Part shown: positions 26,197 to 38,328 of the stretch, piece after piece
How the letters are laid out: each line of letters opens with the position of its first letter
Numbering within the stretch: position 1 is the stretch's first letter
NCBI RefSeq assembly: GCF_009650765.1
Contig: NZ_CP045740.1
Coordinates: 2,790,001-2,854,000, forward strand
DNA: 64,000 bases
DNA from: Streptomyces sp. SUK 48
GTDB taxonomy: Bacteria > Actinomycetota > Actinomycetes > Streptomycetales > Streptomycetaceae
Direction of reading: 5' to 3'
Notes under the pieces: model-generated
Databases searched by the model: none
The model's input: only the letters and a program-made list of their open reading frames with translations
Told to the model about the DNA's origin: nothing
Position numbers and translations under genes: made by a program

Positions 26197-26946
26197 ATGC
26201 TGCTGCACGACACGGCCCTCGTCTACGGCCGCTACCTCCGCCAGTCCCTCCGCTCCCCCTTCGCCATGCTCTTCGGCGCCCTCACCCCGCTGCTCTACCT
26301 GCTCTTCTTCGGCCCCCTGCTCACGGGTCTGCCGCTCGGCCGGACGGGTAGTTCCTGGCAGATCCTGGTACCGGGCCTGCTGCTCCAACTCGGCCTCTTC
26401 GGAGCCCTGTTCGCCGGATTCATGATCATCATGGAGGGCGCCCAGGGGGTGGTGGACCGGATGCGGGTCACCCCGGTCAGCCGGCTCGCCCTGCTGCTCG
26501 GCCGGGTGCTGCGCGACGCCACGATGTTCGTGGTCCAGGCGGTCCTCCTGGTGCTGGCCGCCCTGGCGATGGGCCTGCGCGCACCCCTGGCGGGCATCCT
26601 CATCGGCTTCGGGTTCGTCGCCCTGCTCACCCTCTCCCTGGCCTCCCTGTCGTACGCGACGGGGATGAAGGTCCGCACCCCGCAGGAGTTCGGCCCGCTG
26701 ATCAACGCGGTGTCGATGCCCTCCATGCTGCTGTCCGGCCTGATGCTCCCGATGTCCCTGGCGCCCACCTGGCTGGACGTGCTCTCGCACCTCGTGCCGT
26801 TCCGCTATCTGGTGGACGCGGTGCGCGACGCCTACGTGGGCCACTACGCCACCGCCCACATGCTCTACGGCGTCCTCGTGGCCGTCGGTTTCGCGGTGGT
26901 GTCCGTGACGACGGGCACACGGGTGTTCCGGACGGCCGGGGCGTAA
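26197..26946 (+). CDS. DrrB-like ABC-2 type permease
   Basis: 249 residues with six TM segments. Family marks include YLRQSLRSPFAMLFGALTPL at the start and GVVDRMRVTPVSRLALLLGRVLRD between TM2 and TM3, plus NAVSMPSMLLSGLMLPMSL in the C-terminal half. It forms the pore of the efflux pump with the preceding ATPase. The gene ends 13 bp before the adenosyltransferase ATG, but a -10-like box there suggests separate transcription. Confidence 0.9.
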   Translation: MLLHDTALVYGRYLRQSLRSPFAMLFGALTPLLYLLFFGPLLTGLPLGRTGSSWQILVPGLLLQLGLFGALFAGFMIIMEGAQGVVDRMRVTPVSRLALLLGRVLRDATMFVVQAVLLVLAALAMGLRAPLAGILIGFGFVALLTLSLASLSYATGMKVRTPQEFGPLINAVSMPSMLLSGLMLPMSLAPTWLDVLSHLVPFRYLVDAVRDAYVGHYATAHMLYGVLVAVGFAVVSVTTGTRVFRTAGA

Positions 26947-26947
26947 T

Positions 26948-26953
26948 TACGCT
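26948..26953 (+). promoter_or_regulatory. Candidate -10 box of a leaderless adenosyltransferase mRNA
   Basis: TACGCT overlaps the end of the permease gene region and ends 6 nt before the ATG at 26960, with no Shine-Dalgarno sequence. The adenosyltransferase may therefore be expressed from its own leaderless message, which also leaves no room for a cobalamin riboswitch. Confidence 0.4.
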
Positions 26954-26959
26954 GGGCCC

Positions 26960-27532
26960 ATGGTCAATCTGACGCGTATCTACACCCGCACCGGCGACAA
27001 GGGCACCACGCACCTCGGCGACATGAGCCGGGTACCCAAGACGGACCTGAGGATCTCCGCGTACGCGGACTCCAACGAGGCCAACGCGGTCATCGGCACC
27101 GCGATCGCCCTGGGCGGCCTGGCCGAGGAGGTCGTCACGGTCCTCACCCGCGTGCAGAACGACCTGTTCGACGTGGGCGCGGACCTGTCGACCCCGGTGA
27201 CGGAGAACCCCGAGTACCCCCCGCTGCGGGTCGAGCAGTTCTACATCGACCGCCTGGAGGCGGACTGCGACCGCTTCAACGAGCAGTTGGAGAAGCTGCG
27301 CTCCTTCATCCTCCCCGGCGGCACCCCGGGCGCGGCCCTGCTGCACCAGGCGTGCACGGTCGTCCGCCGCGCCGAGCGCTCCACCTGGGCGGCCCTGGAG
27401 GTGCACGGCGACGCCATGAACCCCCTCACCGCCACCTACCTCAACCGCCTCTCCGACCTGCTCTTCATCCTGGCCCGCGTCGCCAACAAGGCCACCGGCG
27501 ACGTCCTGTGGGTACCGGGCGGCGAGCGCTAG
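26960..27532 (+). CDS. PduO-type cob(I)alamin adenosyltransferase
   Basis: 190 residues. Conserved marks of the PduO/MMAB family are present: TRIYTRTGDKGTTHLGD (ATP-binding N-terminus), VQNDLFDVGADLSTP, FILPGGTPGAALLHQACTVVRRAER and YLNRLSDLLFILAR. The enzyme transfers the adenosyl group of ATP to cob(I)alamin, making the cofactor for methylmalonyl-CoA mutase, the partner of MeaB encoded in the same window. The stop codon overlaps that of the convergent lipoprotein gene within CTAG. Confidence 0.95.
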   Translation: MVNLTRIYTRTGDKGTTHLGDMSRVPKTDLRISAYADSNEANAVIGTAIALGGLAEEVVTVLTRVQNDLFDVGADLSTPVTENPEYPPLRVEQFYIDRLEADCDRFNEQLEKLRSFILPGGTPGAALLHQACTVVRRAERSTWAALEVHGDAMNPLTATYLNRLSDLLFILARVANKATGDVLWVPGGER

Positions 27533-28257
27533 CCCGCCGGCTTCACCGTCAGGTCGCCGTTCGTGGTCGTCAGGTCCAGGGTGTAACGGCCCGACGGGTC
27601 GTCCCGGAAGGCCACTTTCTTGTCGCCGTTGGTGGTGGCCGCCGATATCCGGTAGCGGGCGGATGGCAGGGTGAGCGTGAGATCTCCGCTGGAGCTGTGG
27701 GCCCGCACGTTCTGCGGGGTGGGCACCTGGACCGTCACATCGCCGTTCGACGTCTGCGCGGCGATGCCGGCCTTGGTGTTCTTCACGGTGACGTCGCCGT
27801 TGGCGGAGCGCAGTTTCACCGCGCCCGCCGCTCCGTTCACCACGACGTCGCCGTTGCTGGTGTGCACGTCGACCGCGCCGACGCCGTTCAGCACGAGGTC
27901 GCCGTTGCTGGTGCCGCCGGTCACCGGGAGGGCGGCGGGCACCGTCACGTCGTAGTCGACGGAGCACCGGTGGCCGCAGCCGGCGAGGGTCAGGACGCCG
28001 TGGTCGACATGGAAGCTCGTGCCGGTGGGCTTGTCGCCGCGGTAGAAGACCTTGCGGTGGACGGAGATCGCGGAGGCGTCCGCCGATGTCCGCGTCCGCA
28101 CATTGCCGTTCCCGCTGTCGAGACGGATCGACGTCACCTTCTGGGACACCTCGGCGTCGTCCTTGAAGGTCTTCTGGTCGGCGACCGAGCACGCGGACAG
28201 GCCGCCGACGGTGAGTGCGGCCAGGGCCACGGCAGCGAGGAAGCGCGCGCGTCGCAT
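27529..28257 (-). CDS. DUF4097 lipoprotein
   Basis: 242 residues. A lipoprotein signal (RRARFLAAVALAALTVGG) ends in the lipobox LSAC at about residues 20-23, so the protein is anchored to the outer face of the membrane. The mature part is a beta-helix-like repeat of about 20 residues with NGDVTV/SNGDVVV cores (TSNGDLVL, TSNGDVVV, SANGDVTV), the DUF4097 pattern. Function unknown; these proteins are often called adhesin-like. Its 3' end overlaps the adenosyltransferase stop. Confidence 0.87.
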   Translation of the reverse strand: MRRARFLAAVALAALTVGGLSACSVADQKTFKDDAEVSQKVTSIRLDSGNGNVRTRTSADASAISVHRKVFYRGDKPTGTSFHVDHGVLTLAGCGHRCSVDYDVTVPAALPVTGGTSNGDLVLNGVGAVDVHTSNGDVVVNGAAGAVKLRSANGDVTVKNTKAGIAAQTSNGDVTVQVPTPQNVRAHSSSGDLTLTLPSARYRISAATTNGDKKVAFRDDPSGRYTLDLTTTNGDLTVKPAG

Positions 28258-28379
28258 GAAGAGTCCCCCGTATACAGCGCATCGGATCGTTGATCGGTCC
28301 CATCGATCGTACGCACCCCACCGCCTGCACTTCGCTGGGGAAAACCCCCCAATGCACAGGGGGCGTACAGGAGTTGGAA

Positions 28380-28421
28380 TGGTCCAGACCTATTGACCCG
28401 TGGTCCAGACCTTTCTACCCT
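28380..28421 (+). promoter_or_regulatory. Chitinase promoter with two DasR-like direct repeats
   Basis: Two exact copies of TGGTCCAGACCT (28380-28391 and 28401-28412) are 21 bp apart. A -35 TTGACC (28393-28398) and -10 TACCCT (28416-28421) are spaced by 17 bp, so one repeat lies just before the -35 box and the other in the spacer. Twelve-base direct repeats of this kind are established in Streptomyces chitinase promoters. The core TGGTCnAGACC fits the dre site of the GlcNAc-responsive regulator DasR, giving induction by chitin breakdown products. Confidence 0.85.
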
Positions 28422-28487
28422 CGCAGCACCGTGGGCATGAAGGCTCAGTCATGCCCCCGTCACCCCCACTACCGAGGGAGGCGCTCG

Positions 28488-30323
<1,836 letters not shown>

Positions 30324-30347
30324 GAAGCCCCGAAAGAAGCATCGCTC

Positions 30348-30384
30348 CAGCGGGTGGACGTGGTTACGCCACGTTCACCCGCTG
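30348..30384. terminator. Convergent terminator overlapping the DUF2550 stop
   Basis: A 16-bp stem (30348-30363 with 30369-30384, one G-T wobble) and a TTACG loop lies 24 bp after the chitinase stop. The stop codon of the minus-strand DUF2550 gene (TTA on this strand, 30364-30366) is inside the loop, so the last codons of that gene form one arm. Confidence 0.75.
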
Positions 30385-30810
30385 TCCGGGTGGGGCCGCT
30401 TCCAGCCACGCGAGAAAACCGGTCAGCGCGTCCTCGCTCATCGCGAGTTCGAGGCGCGTGCCCCGGTGGACGCAGGCGAGGATCACCGCGTCGGACAGCA
30501 GCGCCAGTTCCTCCTCGCCCTCGGGCAGCCGGCGGCCGGCCACCTCGATCTGGGCGCGTTCCAGGACGCGGCGGGGGCGGATGGCGTAGGAGAAGACCCG
30601 GTACCACTCGATGCGGTCGCCGTTGTAGCGGGCGACGCCGTAGCTCCAGCCCTTGCCGCCGGTGTCCGGATTCTCGGCCACGTCCCAGCGCAGGGAGCAG
30701 TCGAAGGTCCCGCCCGAGCGCTGGATCAGCCGGCGGCGGAGGCCGAACAGGAACAGCCCGGCCACCACGAGCGCGACCACGATCCCGCACACAGTCAGAG
30801 CGAGGACCAT
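30364..30810 (-). CDS. DUF2550 family membrane protein
   Basis: 148 residues from ATG 30810, which follows AGGAGG at 9 nt; a GTG at 30816 is only 3 nt from it and is less likely. One N-terminal TM helix (about 3-22) precedes an RRRLIQRSGGTFDCSLRW junction and a soluble domain. The family is conserved in actinobacteria next to the atp operon, and its function is unknown. Its gene end is shared with the terminator hairpin. Confidence 0.85.
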   Translation of the reverse strand: MVLALTVCGIVVALVVAGLFLFGLRRRLIQRSGGTFDCSLRWDVAENPDTGGKGWSYGVARYNGDRIEWYRVFSYAIRPRRVLERAQIEVAGRRLPEGEEELALLSDAVILACVHRGTRLELAMSEDALTGFLAWLEAAPPGQRVNVA

Positions 30811-30963
30811 CGGCACCGACCTCCTCGTCTCCTAAGTAGGGAACTGCTTCTACTACTGAGTAATGAAACGGAAAAAACACCTACATCTGCCTCAGCCGCG
30901 ACCGGCACCGGATTGCTCCGGGCCGGCCGCGGCTGAGTGATGTCAACGTACCGCGCGGCTGGT

Positions 30964-31338
30964 TCAGCGCGCGGTCGCCGCACGAAGTCGGACGTCCGCG
31001 CGGCGCTCGGCGGCGGCGTCGCCCTCCGCCTTCGCGCGCTCGAGTTCCCGCTCCGTGCGCTGGACGTCGATCTCGTCCGACAGCTCGGCGATCTCGGCCA
31101 GCAGGGACAGCTTGTTGTCCGCGAACGAGACGAAACCGCCGTGCACCGCGGCGACGACCGTTCCGCCATCACTCGTACGGATGGTCACCGGGCCCGACTC
31201 CAGCACACCGAGCAGCGGCTGGTGACCGGGCATGACGCCGATGTCGCCGGAGGTGGTGCGCGCGACGACCAGGGTGGCCTCGCCGGACCAGACCTGGCGG
31301 TCCGCGGCGACCAGCTCGACGTGCAGCTCAGCAGCCAA
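30964..31338 (-). CDS. atpC: ATP synthase F1 subunit epsilon
   Basis: 124 residues. The N-terminal beta barrel starts AAELHVELVAADRQVWSGEAT and the GVMPGHQPLLGVLESGPV motif is conserved. The C-terminal helical pair (ELSDEIDVQRTERELERAKAEG) can regulate ATP hydrolysis. The start is an unusual TTG (31336-31338) after GAGGAG. It is the last gene of the atp operon, 110 bp after atpD. Confidence 0.93.
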   Translation of the reverse strand: MAAELHVELVAADRQVWSGEATLVVARTTSGDIGVMPGHQPLLGVLESGPVTIRTSDGGTVVAAVHGGFVSFADNKLSLLAEIAELSDEIDVQRTERELERAKAEGDAAAERRADVRLRAATAR

Positions 31339-31448
31339 GAGTGGCTCCTCGGGTCACCACCCGGCAGGGGTGCCGGGTGTTGGGGTCAATTCTAGTGGGC
31401 GTTGGTGAGGGGGCGGGACGCGCCCGCCCCCTCACAAGAGCGCGAGGC

Positions 31449-32885
<1,437 letters not shown>

Positions 32886-33803
32886 TTATCGGTCACTCCC
32901 CGCGGTCGCGTCGGCCAGGGCGCTGGCGCCACCGACGATCTCGCTGATTTCCTGGGTGATTTCGGCCTGGCGGGCCGCGTTGGCAAGACGGGACAGCGTG
33001 TTGATCAGCTCGCCCGCGTTGTCGGTGGCCGACTTCATCGCGCGCCGCGTGGCGGCGTGCTTGGAAGCGGCCGACTGGAGCAGCGCGTTGTAGATACGGC
33101 TCTCCACGTAGCGCGGCAGCAGGGCGTCGAGGACGTCCTCCGCCGAGGGCTCGAAGTCGTAGAGCGGCAGGATCTCGCCCTCGGACTTCGTCTCCTCGGC
33201 GACCTCTTCGAGGCGCAGCGGAAGCAGCCGTGCGTCGAGCGCGGTCTGCGTCATCATCGAGACGAACTCGGTGTAGACGATGTGGAGTTCATCCACGCCG
33301 CCCTCGGCCGTGTCCTTCTCGATGGCCTCGATCAGGGGTGCCGCGACCTTCTTCGCGTCGGCGTACGACGGCTCGTCGGTGAAGCCCGTCCACGACTCCG
33401 CGATCTTGCGCTCGCGGAAGTTGTAGTGGGCGACACCGCGCCGGCCGACGATGTACGCGTCGACCTGCTTGCCCTCGCGCTCCAGGCGCTCGGTCAGCTT
33501 CTCCGCCGCCTTGATGGCGTTGGAGTTGAAGGCGCCGGCCAGACCGCGGTCGCTCGTGAGGAGCAGGATCGCGGCACGGGTCGGGTTCTCCGCCTCCGTG
33601 GTGAGCGGGTGCTTGGTGTTCGACCCCGTACCGACCGCCGTGACCGCGCGCGTCAGCTCGGTCGCGTACGGCGTGGAGGCCGCCACCTTGCGCTGCGCCT
33701 TGACGACGCGCGAGGCGGCGATCATCTCCATCGCCTTGGTGATCTTCTTGGTCGCGCTGACGGATCGGATGCGACGCTTGTAGACCCGGAGCTGGGCTCC
33801 CAT
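32886..33803 (-). CDS. atpG: ATP synthase F1 subunit gamma
   Basis: 305 residues. N-terminal helix [30 protein letters not shown] and C-terminal helix [43 protein letters not shown] are the two coiled arms of the central stalk. The Rossmann-like middle contains [18 protein letters not shown]. It is slightly longer than proteobacterial gamma, as is usual in actinobacteria. It connects c-ring rotation to the catalytic sites and lies between atpA and atpD. Confidence 0.97.
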   Translation of the reverse strand: MGAQLRVYKRRIRSVSATKKITKAMEMIAASRVVKAQRKVAASTPYATELTRAVTAVGTGSNTKHPLTTEAENPTRAAILLLTSDRGLAGAFNSNAIKAAEKLTERLEREGKQVDAYIVGRRGVAHYNFRERKIAESWTGFTDEPSYADAKKVAAPLIEAIEKDTAEGGVDELHIVYTEFVSMMTQTALDARLLPLRLEEVAEETKSEGEILPLYDFEPSAEDVLDALLPRYVESRIYNALLQSAASKHAATRRAMKSATDNAGELINTLSRLANAARQAEITQEISEIVGGASALADATAGSDR

Positions 33804-33824
33804 GAGTCAGGTCCCTTCCTTACG

Positions 33825-35417
33825 TCACTTGGCGGCAGCGGCAGGAGTGTCCTCGCCGAGCAGCTTGCCGTCCGAGGTCTCGAACTGCTTCTTGAACTCG
33901 GCCACCGCGTCGTCGATCGCCTGAATGGTGTCGTTCGACATCTTGGCGCCCTCCTTGATGGAGGTCATCAGGCCCTGGTGCTTGCGGTGCAGGAAGTCCA
34001 GCAGCTCCCGCTCGAAGCGGCGGATGTCGACGACCGGGACCTCGTCCATGCGGCCGTTGGTGCCGGCCCACACGGAAACGACCTGGTCCTCGGTGGCCAT
34101 CGGCTGGTACTGGTCCTGCTTCAGCAGCTCGACCATGCGCTGACCGCGCTCCAGCTGCGACTTGGAGGCCGCGTCCAGGTCGGAACCGAAGGCGGCGAAC
34201 GCCTCCAGCTCACGGAACTGGGCGAGGTCCACGCGCAGCCGGCCGGAGACCTGGCGCATCGCCTTGTGCTGGGCGGAGCCACCGACTCGGGAGACCGAGA
34301 TACCGACGTTCAGCGCGGGACGCTGACCGGCGTTGAACAGGTCCGACTCCAGGAAGCACTGGCCGTCGGTGATGGAGATGACGTTGGTCGGGATGAACGC
34401 CGAGACGTCGTTGGCCTTGGTCTCGACGATCGGCAGACCGGTCATCGAACCGGCACCCATCTCGTCGGAGAGCTTGGCGCAGCGCTCCAGCAGACGCGAG
34501 TGCAGGTAGAAGACGTCGCCCGGGTAAGCCTCACGGCCCGGCGGGCGGCGCAGCAGCAGGGACACGGCGCGGTAGGCGTCGGCCTGCTTCGAGAGGTCGT
34601 CGAAGATGATGAGGACGTGCTTGCCCTCGTACATCCACTGCTGGCCGATGGCCGAACCGGTGTACGGCGCCAGGTACTTGAAGCCGGCCGGGTCGGACGC
34701 CGGGGCGGCGACGATGGTCGTGTACTCCAGCGCGCCGTTCTCCTCCAGCGAGCGGCGAACGCCCGCGATGGTGGAGCCCTTCTGGCCGATGGCGACGTAG
34801 ATGCAGCGGACCTGCTTCTTCGGGTCGCCGGTGCGCCAGTTGTCGCGCTGGTTGATGATGGTGTCGACGGCCAGGGCGGTCTTGCCGGTCTGGCGGTCAC
34901 CGATGATCAGCTGACGCTGACCACGGCCGATCGGGGTCATCGCGTCGACGGCCTTGTAGCCGGTCTCCATCGGCTCGTGCACCGACTTGCGCTGCATGAC
35001 CGTGGGGGCCTGCAGCTCAAGGGCGCGGCGGCCGGACGTCTCGATCTCGCCGAGGCCGTCGATCGGGTTGCCGAGCGGGTCGACAACACGGCCGAGGTAG
35101 CCCTCGCCGACCGCGACGGAGAGCACCTCGCCGGTACGCGTGACCGGCTGGCCCTCCTCGACGCCACTGAACTCGCCGAGGACGATGGCACCGATCTCGC
35201 GCTCCTCGAGGTTGAGGGCGAGGCCGAGGGTGCCGTCCTCGAACTTCAGCAGTTCGTTGGCCATGGCCGAGGGAAGACCCTCGATCTTCGCGATGCCGTC
35301 GCCGGCAAGGGTGACCGTACCGACTTCCTCGCGCGAGGCCGCGTCCGGCTTGTACGACTGGACGAAGTTCTCCAGCGCGTCCCGGATCTCCTCCGGCCGG
35401 ATCGTGAGCTCCGCCAT
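33825..35417 (-). CDS. atpA: ATP synthase F1 subunit alpha
   Basis: 530 residues from ATG 35417 ([19 protein letters not shown]). Regulatory nucleotide-binding subunit with P-loop GDRQTGKTA (about 173-181), the VSRVGGSAQ motif of alpha subunits and the arginine-finger region. An in-frame extension to 35510 is not conserved; AGGAGAGCAGGG precedes the chosen ATG. It alternates with beta in the F1 head. The gene is 159 bp from atpH and 21 bp from atpG. Confidence 0.98.
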   Translation of the reverse strand: MAELTIRPEEIRDALENFVQSYKPDAASREEVGTVTLAGDGIAKIEGLPSAMANELLKFEDGTLGLALNLEEREIGAIVLGEFSGVEEGQPVTRTGEVLSVAVGEGYLGRVVDPLGNPIDGLGEIETSGRRALELQAPTVMQRKSVHEPMETGYKAVDAMTPIGRGQRQLIIGDRQTGKTALAVDTIINQRDNWRTGDPKKQVRCIYVAIGQKGSTIAGVRRSLEENGALEYTTIVAAPASDPAGFKYLAPYTGSAIGQQWMYEGKHVLIIFDDLSKQADAYRAVSLLLRRPPGREAYPGDVFYLHSRLLERCAKLSDEMGAGSMTGLPIVETKANDVSAFIPTNVISITDGQCFLESDLFNAGQRPALNVGISVSRVGGSAQHKAMRQVSGRLRVDLAQFRELEAFAAFGSDLDAASKSQLERGQRMVELLKQDQYQPMATEDQVVSVWAGTNGRMDEVPVVDIRRFERELLDFLHRKHQGLMTSIKEGAKMSNDTIQAIDDAVAEFKKQFETSDGKLLGEDTPAAAAK

Positions 35418-35576
35418 CTGGGTTCCCTGCTCTCCTTGTTGGGCCCGAAGTTTCACTTTGGGGGGATGGGGACTCCCCCCAACAGGAGGTGAATCCTCTG
35501 CACGGCCCAACCAGGGCCGTATGTACGTACTGCTATTTCTGGTGTGTCGAGGTGCTGCGTCGCTGTCGCGTCGCCG

Positions 35577-36392
35577 CTAGCTCGCCATGCGGCGGGCGGC
35601 CTCGTCCAGGCGGTCCGCGAGCGAACCGTTGATGACCTCGTCACCGACCTGTACCCGCATACCGCCGACGACGTCGGGGTCCACGTCCAGGTTGAGGTGG
35701 ATCCGGCGGCCGTAGAGCTTGCCGAGAGCGGCGCCGAGGCGCTGCTTCTGGGTGTCGCTCAGCGGTACCGCCGAGGTGACGACGGCGACCAGACGGTCCC
35801 GGCGCTCCGCGGCCAGCTTGGACAGGGACTCCAGTCCCGCTTCCAGGCTACGACCACGCGGCGCGGCCACGAGGCGCACGACCAGTCGCTCGGTGGCGGG
35901 CTTGGCCCGTCCGCCCAGCAGCCGGTTCAGCAGCTCGGTCTTGGCCGCGGCACCCGCGGTGCGGTCGGTCAGGGCGGCGCGCAGCTCGGTGCTGGAGGAG
36001 ACGATCCGGCCGAACCGGAACAGCTCGTCCTCCACCTCGTCGAGGTTGCCACGCTTCTCCGCGGCGGTGAGGTCGGCGATGTCCGCCAGCTGCTCCGTCG
36101 CGTCCACCAGGTCGCGGGGCTGCGACCAGCGGGCGCGGGCCATCCCGGCCACCAGGTCGACGGCCACGCCGCTGACCTGGGCGCCGAGCAGGCGCTGGAC
36201 GAGGGCCGCCTTGGCCTCTCCGGACTGCGCCGGGTCGGTGAGAACCCGGCGCAGGCCGGCCTCGCGGTCGAGCAGCGCGGTGACGGCCGCCAGCTCGTCG
36301 GCGAGCGCGGCCGCGTCCACGGACATGAAGTCCGTCAGCGCGTCGAGACGCTCCCGTGCGGCTGCCAGGGCCTCGCGGCTCGCTCCGTTCAT
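35577..36392 (-). CDS. atpH: ATP synthase F1 subunit delta
   Basis: 271 residues, longer than the about 180 of E. coli but normal for actinobacteria, which carry an extra N-terminal helical region. The family signature is seen in the C-terminal LVAVVTSAVPLSDTQKQRLGAALGKLYGRRIHLNLDVDPDVVGGMRVQVGDEVINGS. It links the F1 head to the b-subunit stator. Its ATG overlaps the atpF stop as ATGA (36389-36392). Confidence 0.95.
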   Translation of the reverse strand: MNGASREALAAARERLDALTDFMSVDAAALADELAAVTALLDREAGLRRVLTDPAQSGEAKAALVQRLLGAQVSGVAVDLVAGMARARWSQPRDLVDATEQLADIADLTAAEKRGNLDEVEDELFRFGRIVSSSTELRAALTDRTAGAAAKTELLNRLLGGRAKPATERLVVRLVAAPRGRSLEAGLESLSKLAAERRDRLVAVVTSAVPLSDTQKQRLGAALGKLYGRRIHLNLDVDPDVVGGMRVQVGDEVINGSLADRLDEAARRMAS

Positions 36393-36934
36393 CGCGCGGC
36401 CTCGGCCTTCTCCTCGAGCTCGTCGAGGAAGCGGTCGATCACACGGCTCTGCCGGGCGTGGTCCTCGAGGGACTCGCCGACGAGCTTGCCGGCCAGGTCG
36501 GTGGCGAGCTTGCCGACGTCCTGACGCAGCGTGGACGCGGCGGCCTTGCGGTCGGCCTCGATCTGGGTGTGACCGGCGGCGACGATCTCCTCGCGCTGCC
36601 GCTGACCCTCGGCCCGCATCTCCGCGATGAGCGTGGCACCCTGCTCCTGCGCCTCCTGGCGCAGTCGCGCGGCCTCGTGCCGTGCCTCGGCCAGCTGGGC
36701 CTTGTACTGCTCAAGGACGCTCTGGGCCTCGGTCTGCGCGGCCTCGGCCTTTTCGATACCGCCCTCGATGGCCTCGCGACGCTCTTCCAGAACCTTGTTG
36801 ATGTTCGGGAGGAGCTTCTTGGCGAGGAAGCCGAAGACGATGACGAAGGCGATCAGGCCGATGACGAGCTCCGGCCACGGCGGAATGAGAGGGTTCTCCT
36901 TCTCCGCCGCAAACTGAACCCATGAGTGGGTCAT
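36389..36934 (-). CDS. atpF: ATP synthase F0 subunit b
   Basis: 181 residues. A single N-terminal TM helix (about 17-38, PWPELVIGLIAFVIVFGFLAK) is followed by a long charged helix that forms the dimeric peripheral stalk. The 4-nt overlap with atpH suggests coupled synthesis of the two stator partners. It is preceded by atpE after 41 bp. Confidence 0.96.
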   Translation of the reverse strand: MTHSWVQFAAEKENPLIPPWPELVIGLIAFVIVFGFLAKKLLPNINKVLEERREAIEGGIEKAEAAQTEAQSVLEQYKAQLAEARHEAARLRQEAQEQGATLIAEMRAEGQRQREEIVAAGHTQIEADRKAAASTLRQDVGKLATDLAGKLVGESLEDHARQSRVIDRFLDELEEKAEAAR

Positions 36935-36975
36935 CTCAGTGCCTTTCGTCGAATGGGCTGTCGCTGTCGTTCGAC

Positions 36976-37203
36976 TCAGGAGTAGACGAACGGCATGACG
37001 AGGCCGATGAGGGCCAGCGCCTCACAGAACGCGAAGCCGAGGATCTGGTTGGAGCGGATCAGGCCCGCAGCCTCGGGCTGACGCGCGAGAGCCTGCGTGC
37101 CGTTACCGAAGATGATGCCGACGCCGACGCCGGGGCCGATGGCCGAAAGGCCGTAACCGACGGAGCTGAGCGAACCAGTGACAGCGGCAAGGGTCTGGGA
37201 CAT
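36976..37203 (-). CDS. atpE: ATP synthase F0 subunit c
   Basis: 75 residues, two TM helices joined by the polar loop ARQPE (about 40-44). The proton-carrying carboxylate is Glu61 in FCEALALIGL. It forms the rotating c-ring. No sodium-binding signature was recognised, so proton coupling is assumed. Confidence 0.97.
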   Translation of the reverse strand: MSQTLAAVTGSLSSVGYGLSAIGPGVGVGIIFGNGTQALARQPEAAGLIRSNQILGFAFCEALALIGLVMPFVYS

Positions 37204-37278
37204 GCCAGTTCTTCCTTTTCTTTACGGACCGGTGGGGGGTTGGCCACCGGACGACCAGGGGTTTCGGGGCGGAGTGGC

Positions 37279-38103
37279 TCAGTGGTGCTCGGCGAGCGCG
37301 CCCTGGATGTAGGAGCAGGTCAGCAGGACGAAGACGTACGCCTGGACGGCCTGGATGAACAGCTCGAAGGCGGTCATGACGATCGTCATCACGAACGAGA
37401 CGCCGGCGTAGGCGATACCGATGCCGTTCAGCATGTACCAGCTCGCGATCGTGAAGAGCACGATCAGCGTGTGGCCGGCGAACATGTTCGCGAACAGTCG
37501 GACGGCGTGGGTGAAGGGGCGGACCAGCAGGTTCGAGAACAGCTCGATGACCATGGCCAGCGGCAGCACCGCGCCGAGCGACTTGTCGTAGCCCGTGAAG
37601 TTCTTGAAGGCGCCGACGAAACCGTGCCGCTTGAAGGTGAGCGAGACCCAGAGGACGTAGACGATCGCGGCCAGCGCTGCCGGGTAGGCGATGATCGCCG
37701 TCACCGGGAACTGGGCGACCGGGATGATCGACCAGATGTTCATCATCCAGACGAAGAAGAAGAGAGAGACGATCAGAGGTACGTACTTCTCTCCTTCCTT
37801 CTTGCCGATGGTCTCGTAGACGACACCGCGGCGCACGAAGTCGTAGCCGGCCTCGCCGACCATCTGGAGCTTGCCCGGAACGACCTTGGCCTTGCCGAAG
37901 GCGGCCCAGAAGAAGCCCACGACGATGATGGAGCCGAGCAGGGCGAGGAGCATCGGCTTGTTGAAGTACAGGCCGTTCGTGTCCCCCCAGATCGGCTCGA
38001 AGAGGAACGAATGCAGGCCCGGAGCGACGGTCCCGAAGCCGCACCCGCTGAACAGGTGGCAGCTCGAGTCGAAAGCGAGCGTCTGCGTCGGATCAGCACT
38101 CAC
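37279..38103 (-). CDS. atpB: ATP synthase F0 subunit a
   Basis: 274 residues from GTG 38103. That GTG has AAGGAG at a perfect 6-nt distance. The upstream in-frame ATG at 38118 (which would read MKEPA) in fact encodes the ribosome site itself, so I prefer the GTG. Five to six TM segments; the essential Arg lies in the SNLLVRPFTHAVRLFANMFAGH stretch of the penultimate membrane region, with the conserved His and Asn. It forms the proton half-channels against the c-ring. Confidence 0.95.
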   Translation of the reverse strand: MSADPTQTLAFDSSCHLFSGCGFGTVAPGLHSFLFEPIWGDTNGLYFNKPMLLALLGSIIVVGFFWAAFGKAKVVPGKLQMVGEAGYDFVRRGVVYETIGKKEGEKYVPLIVSLFFFVWMMNIWSIIPVAQFPVTAIIAYPAALAAIVYVLWVSLTFKRHGFVGAFKNFTGYDKSLGAVLPLAMVIELFSNLLVRPFTHAVRLFANMFAGHTLIVLFTIASWYMLNGIGIAYAGVSFVMTIVMTAFELFIQAVQAYVFVLLTCSYIQGALAEHH

Positions 38104-38328
38104 CGCGGGCTCCTTCATCGTGGCGCATAGGTACGGCAACCTCGTTGTGTCGGCGCGGCGTGCGGCCGCGGGTCGGCACGGGACTGGTGTGACGGATGTG
38201 GGGGCGGCTGGGGGGCATCTCGCCTCGCGATCGAACAGGCGTCAGCTCAGATGCCCGCGCCCGCGATGCCGCAGTTGGCACCGGACGATAGCAGCAAGCG
38301 TGCTGCGCCTTTATCCCGGCCCTACCTC

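Noticed and set aside
26940..26960. Cobalamin riboswitch before the adenosyltransferase
   Set aside because: Only 13 bp separate it from the permease gene and no B12-box-like structure is seen.
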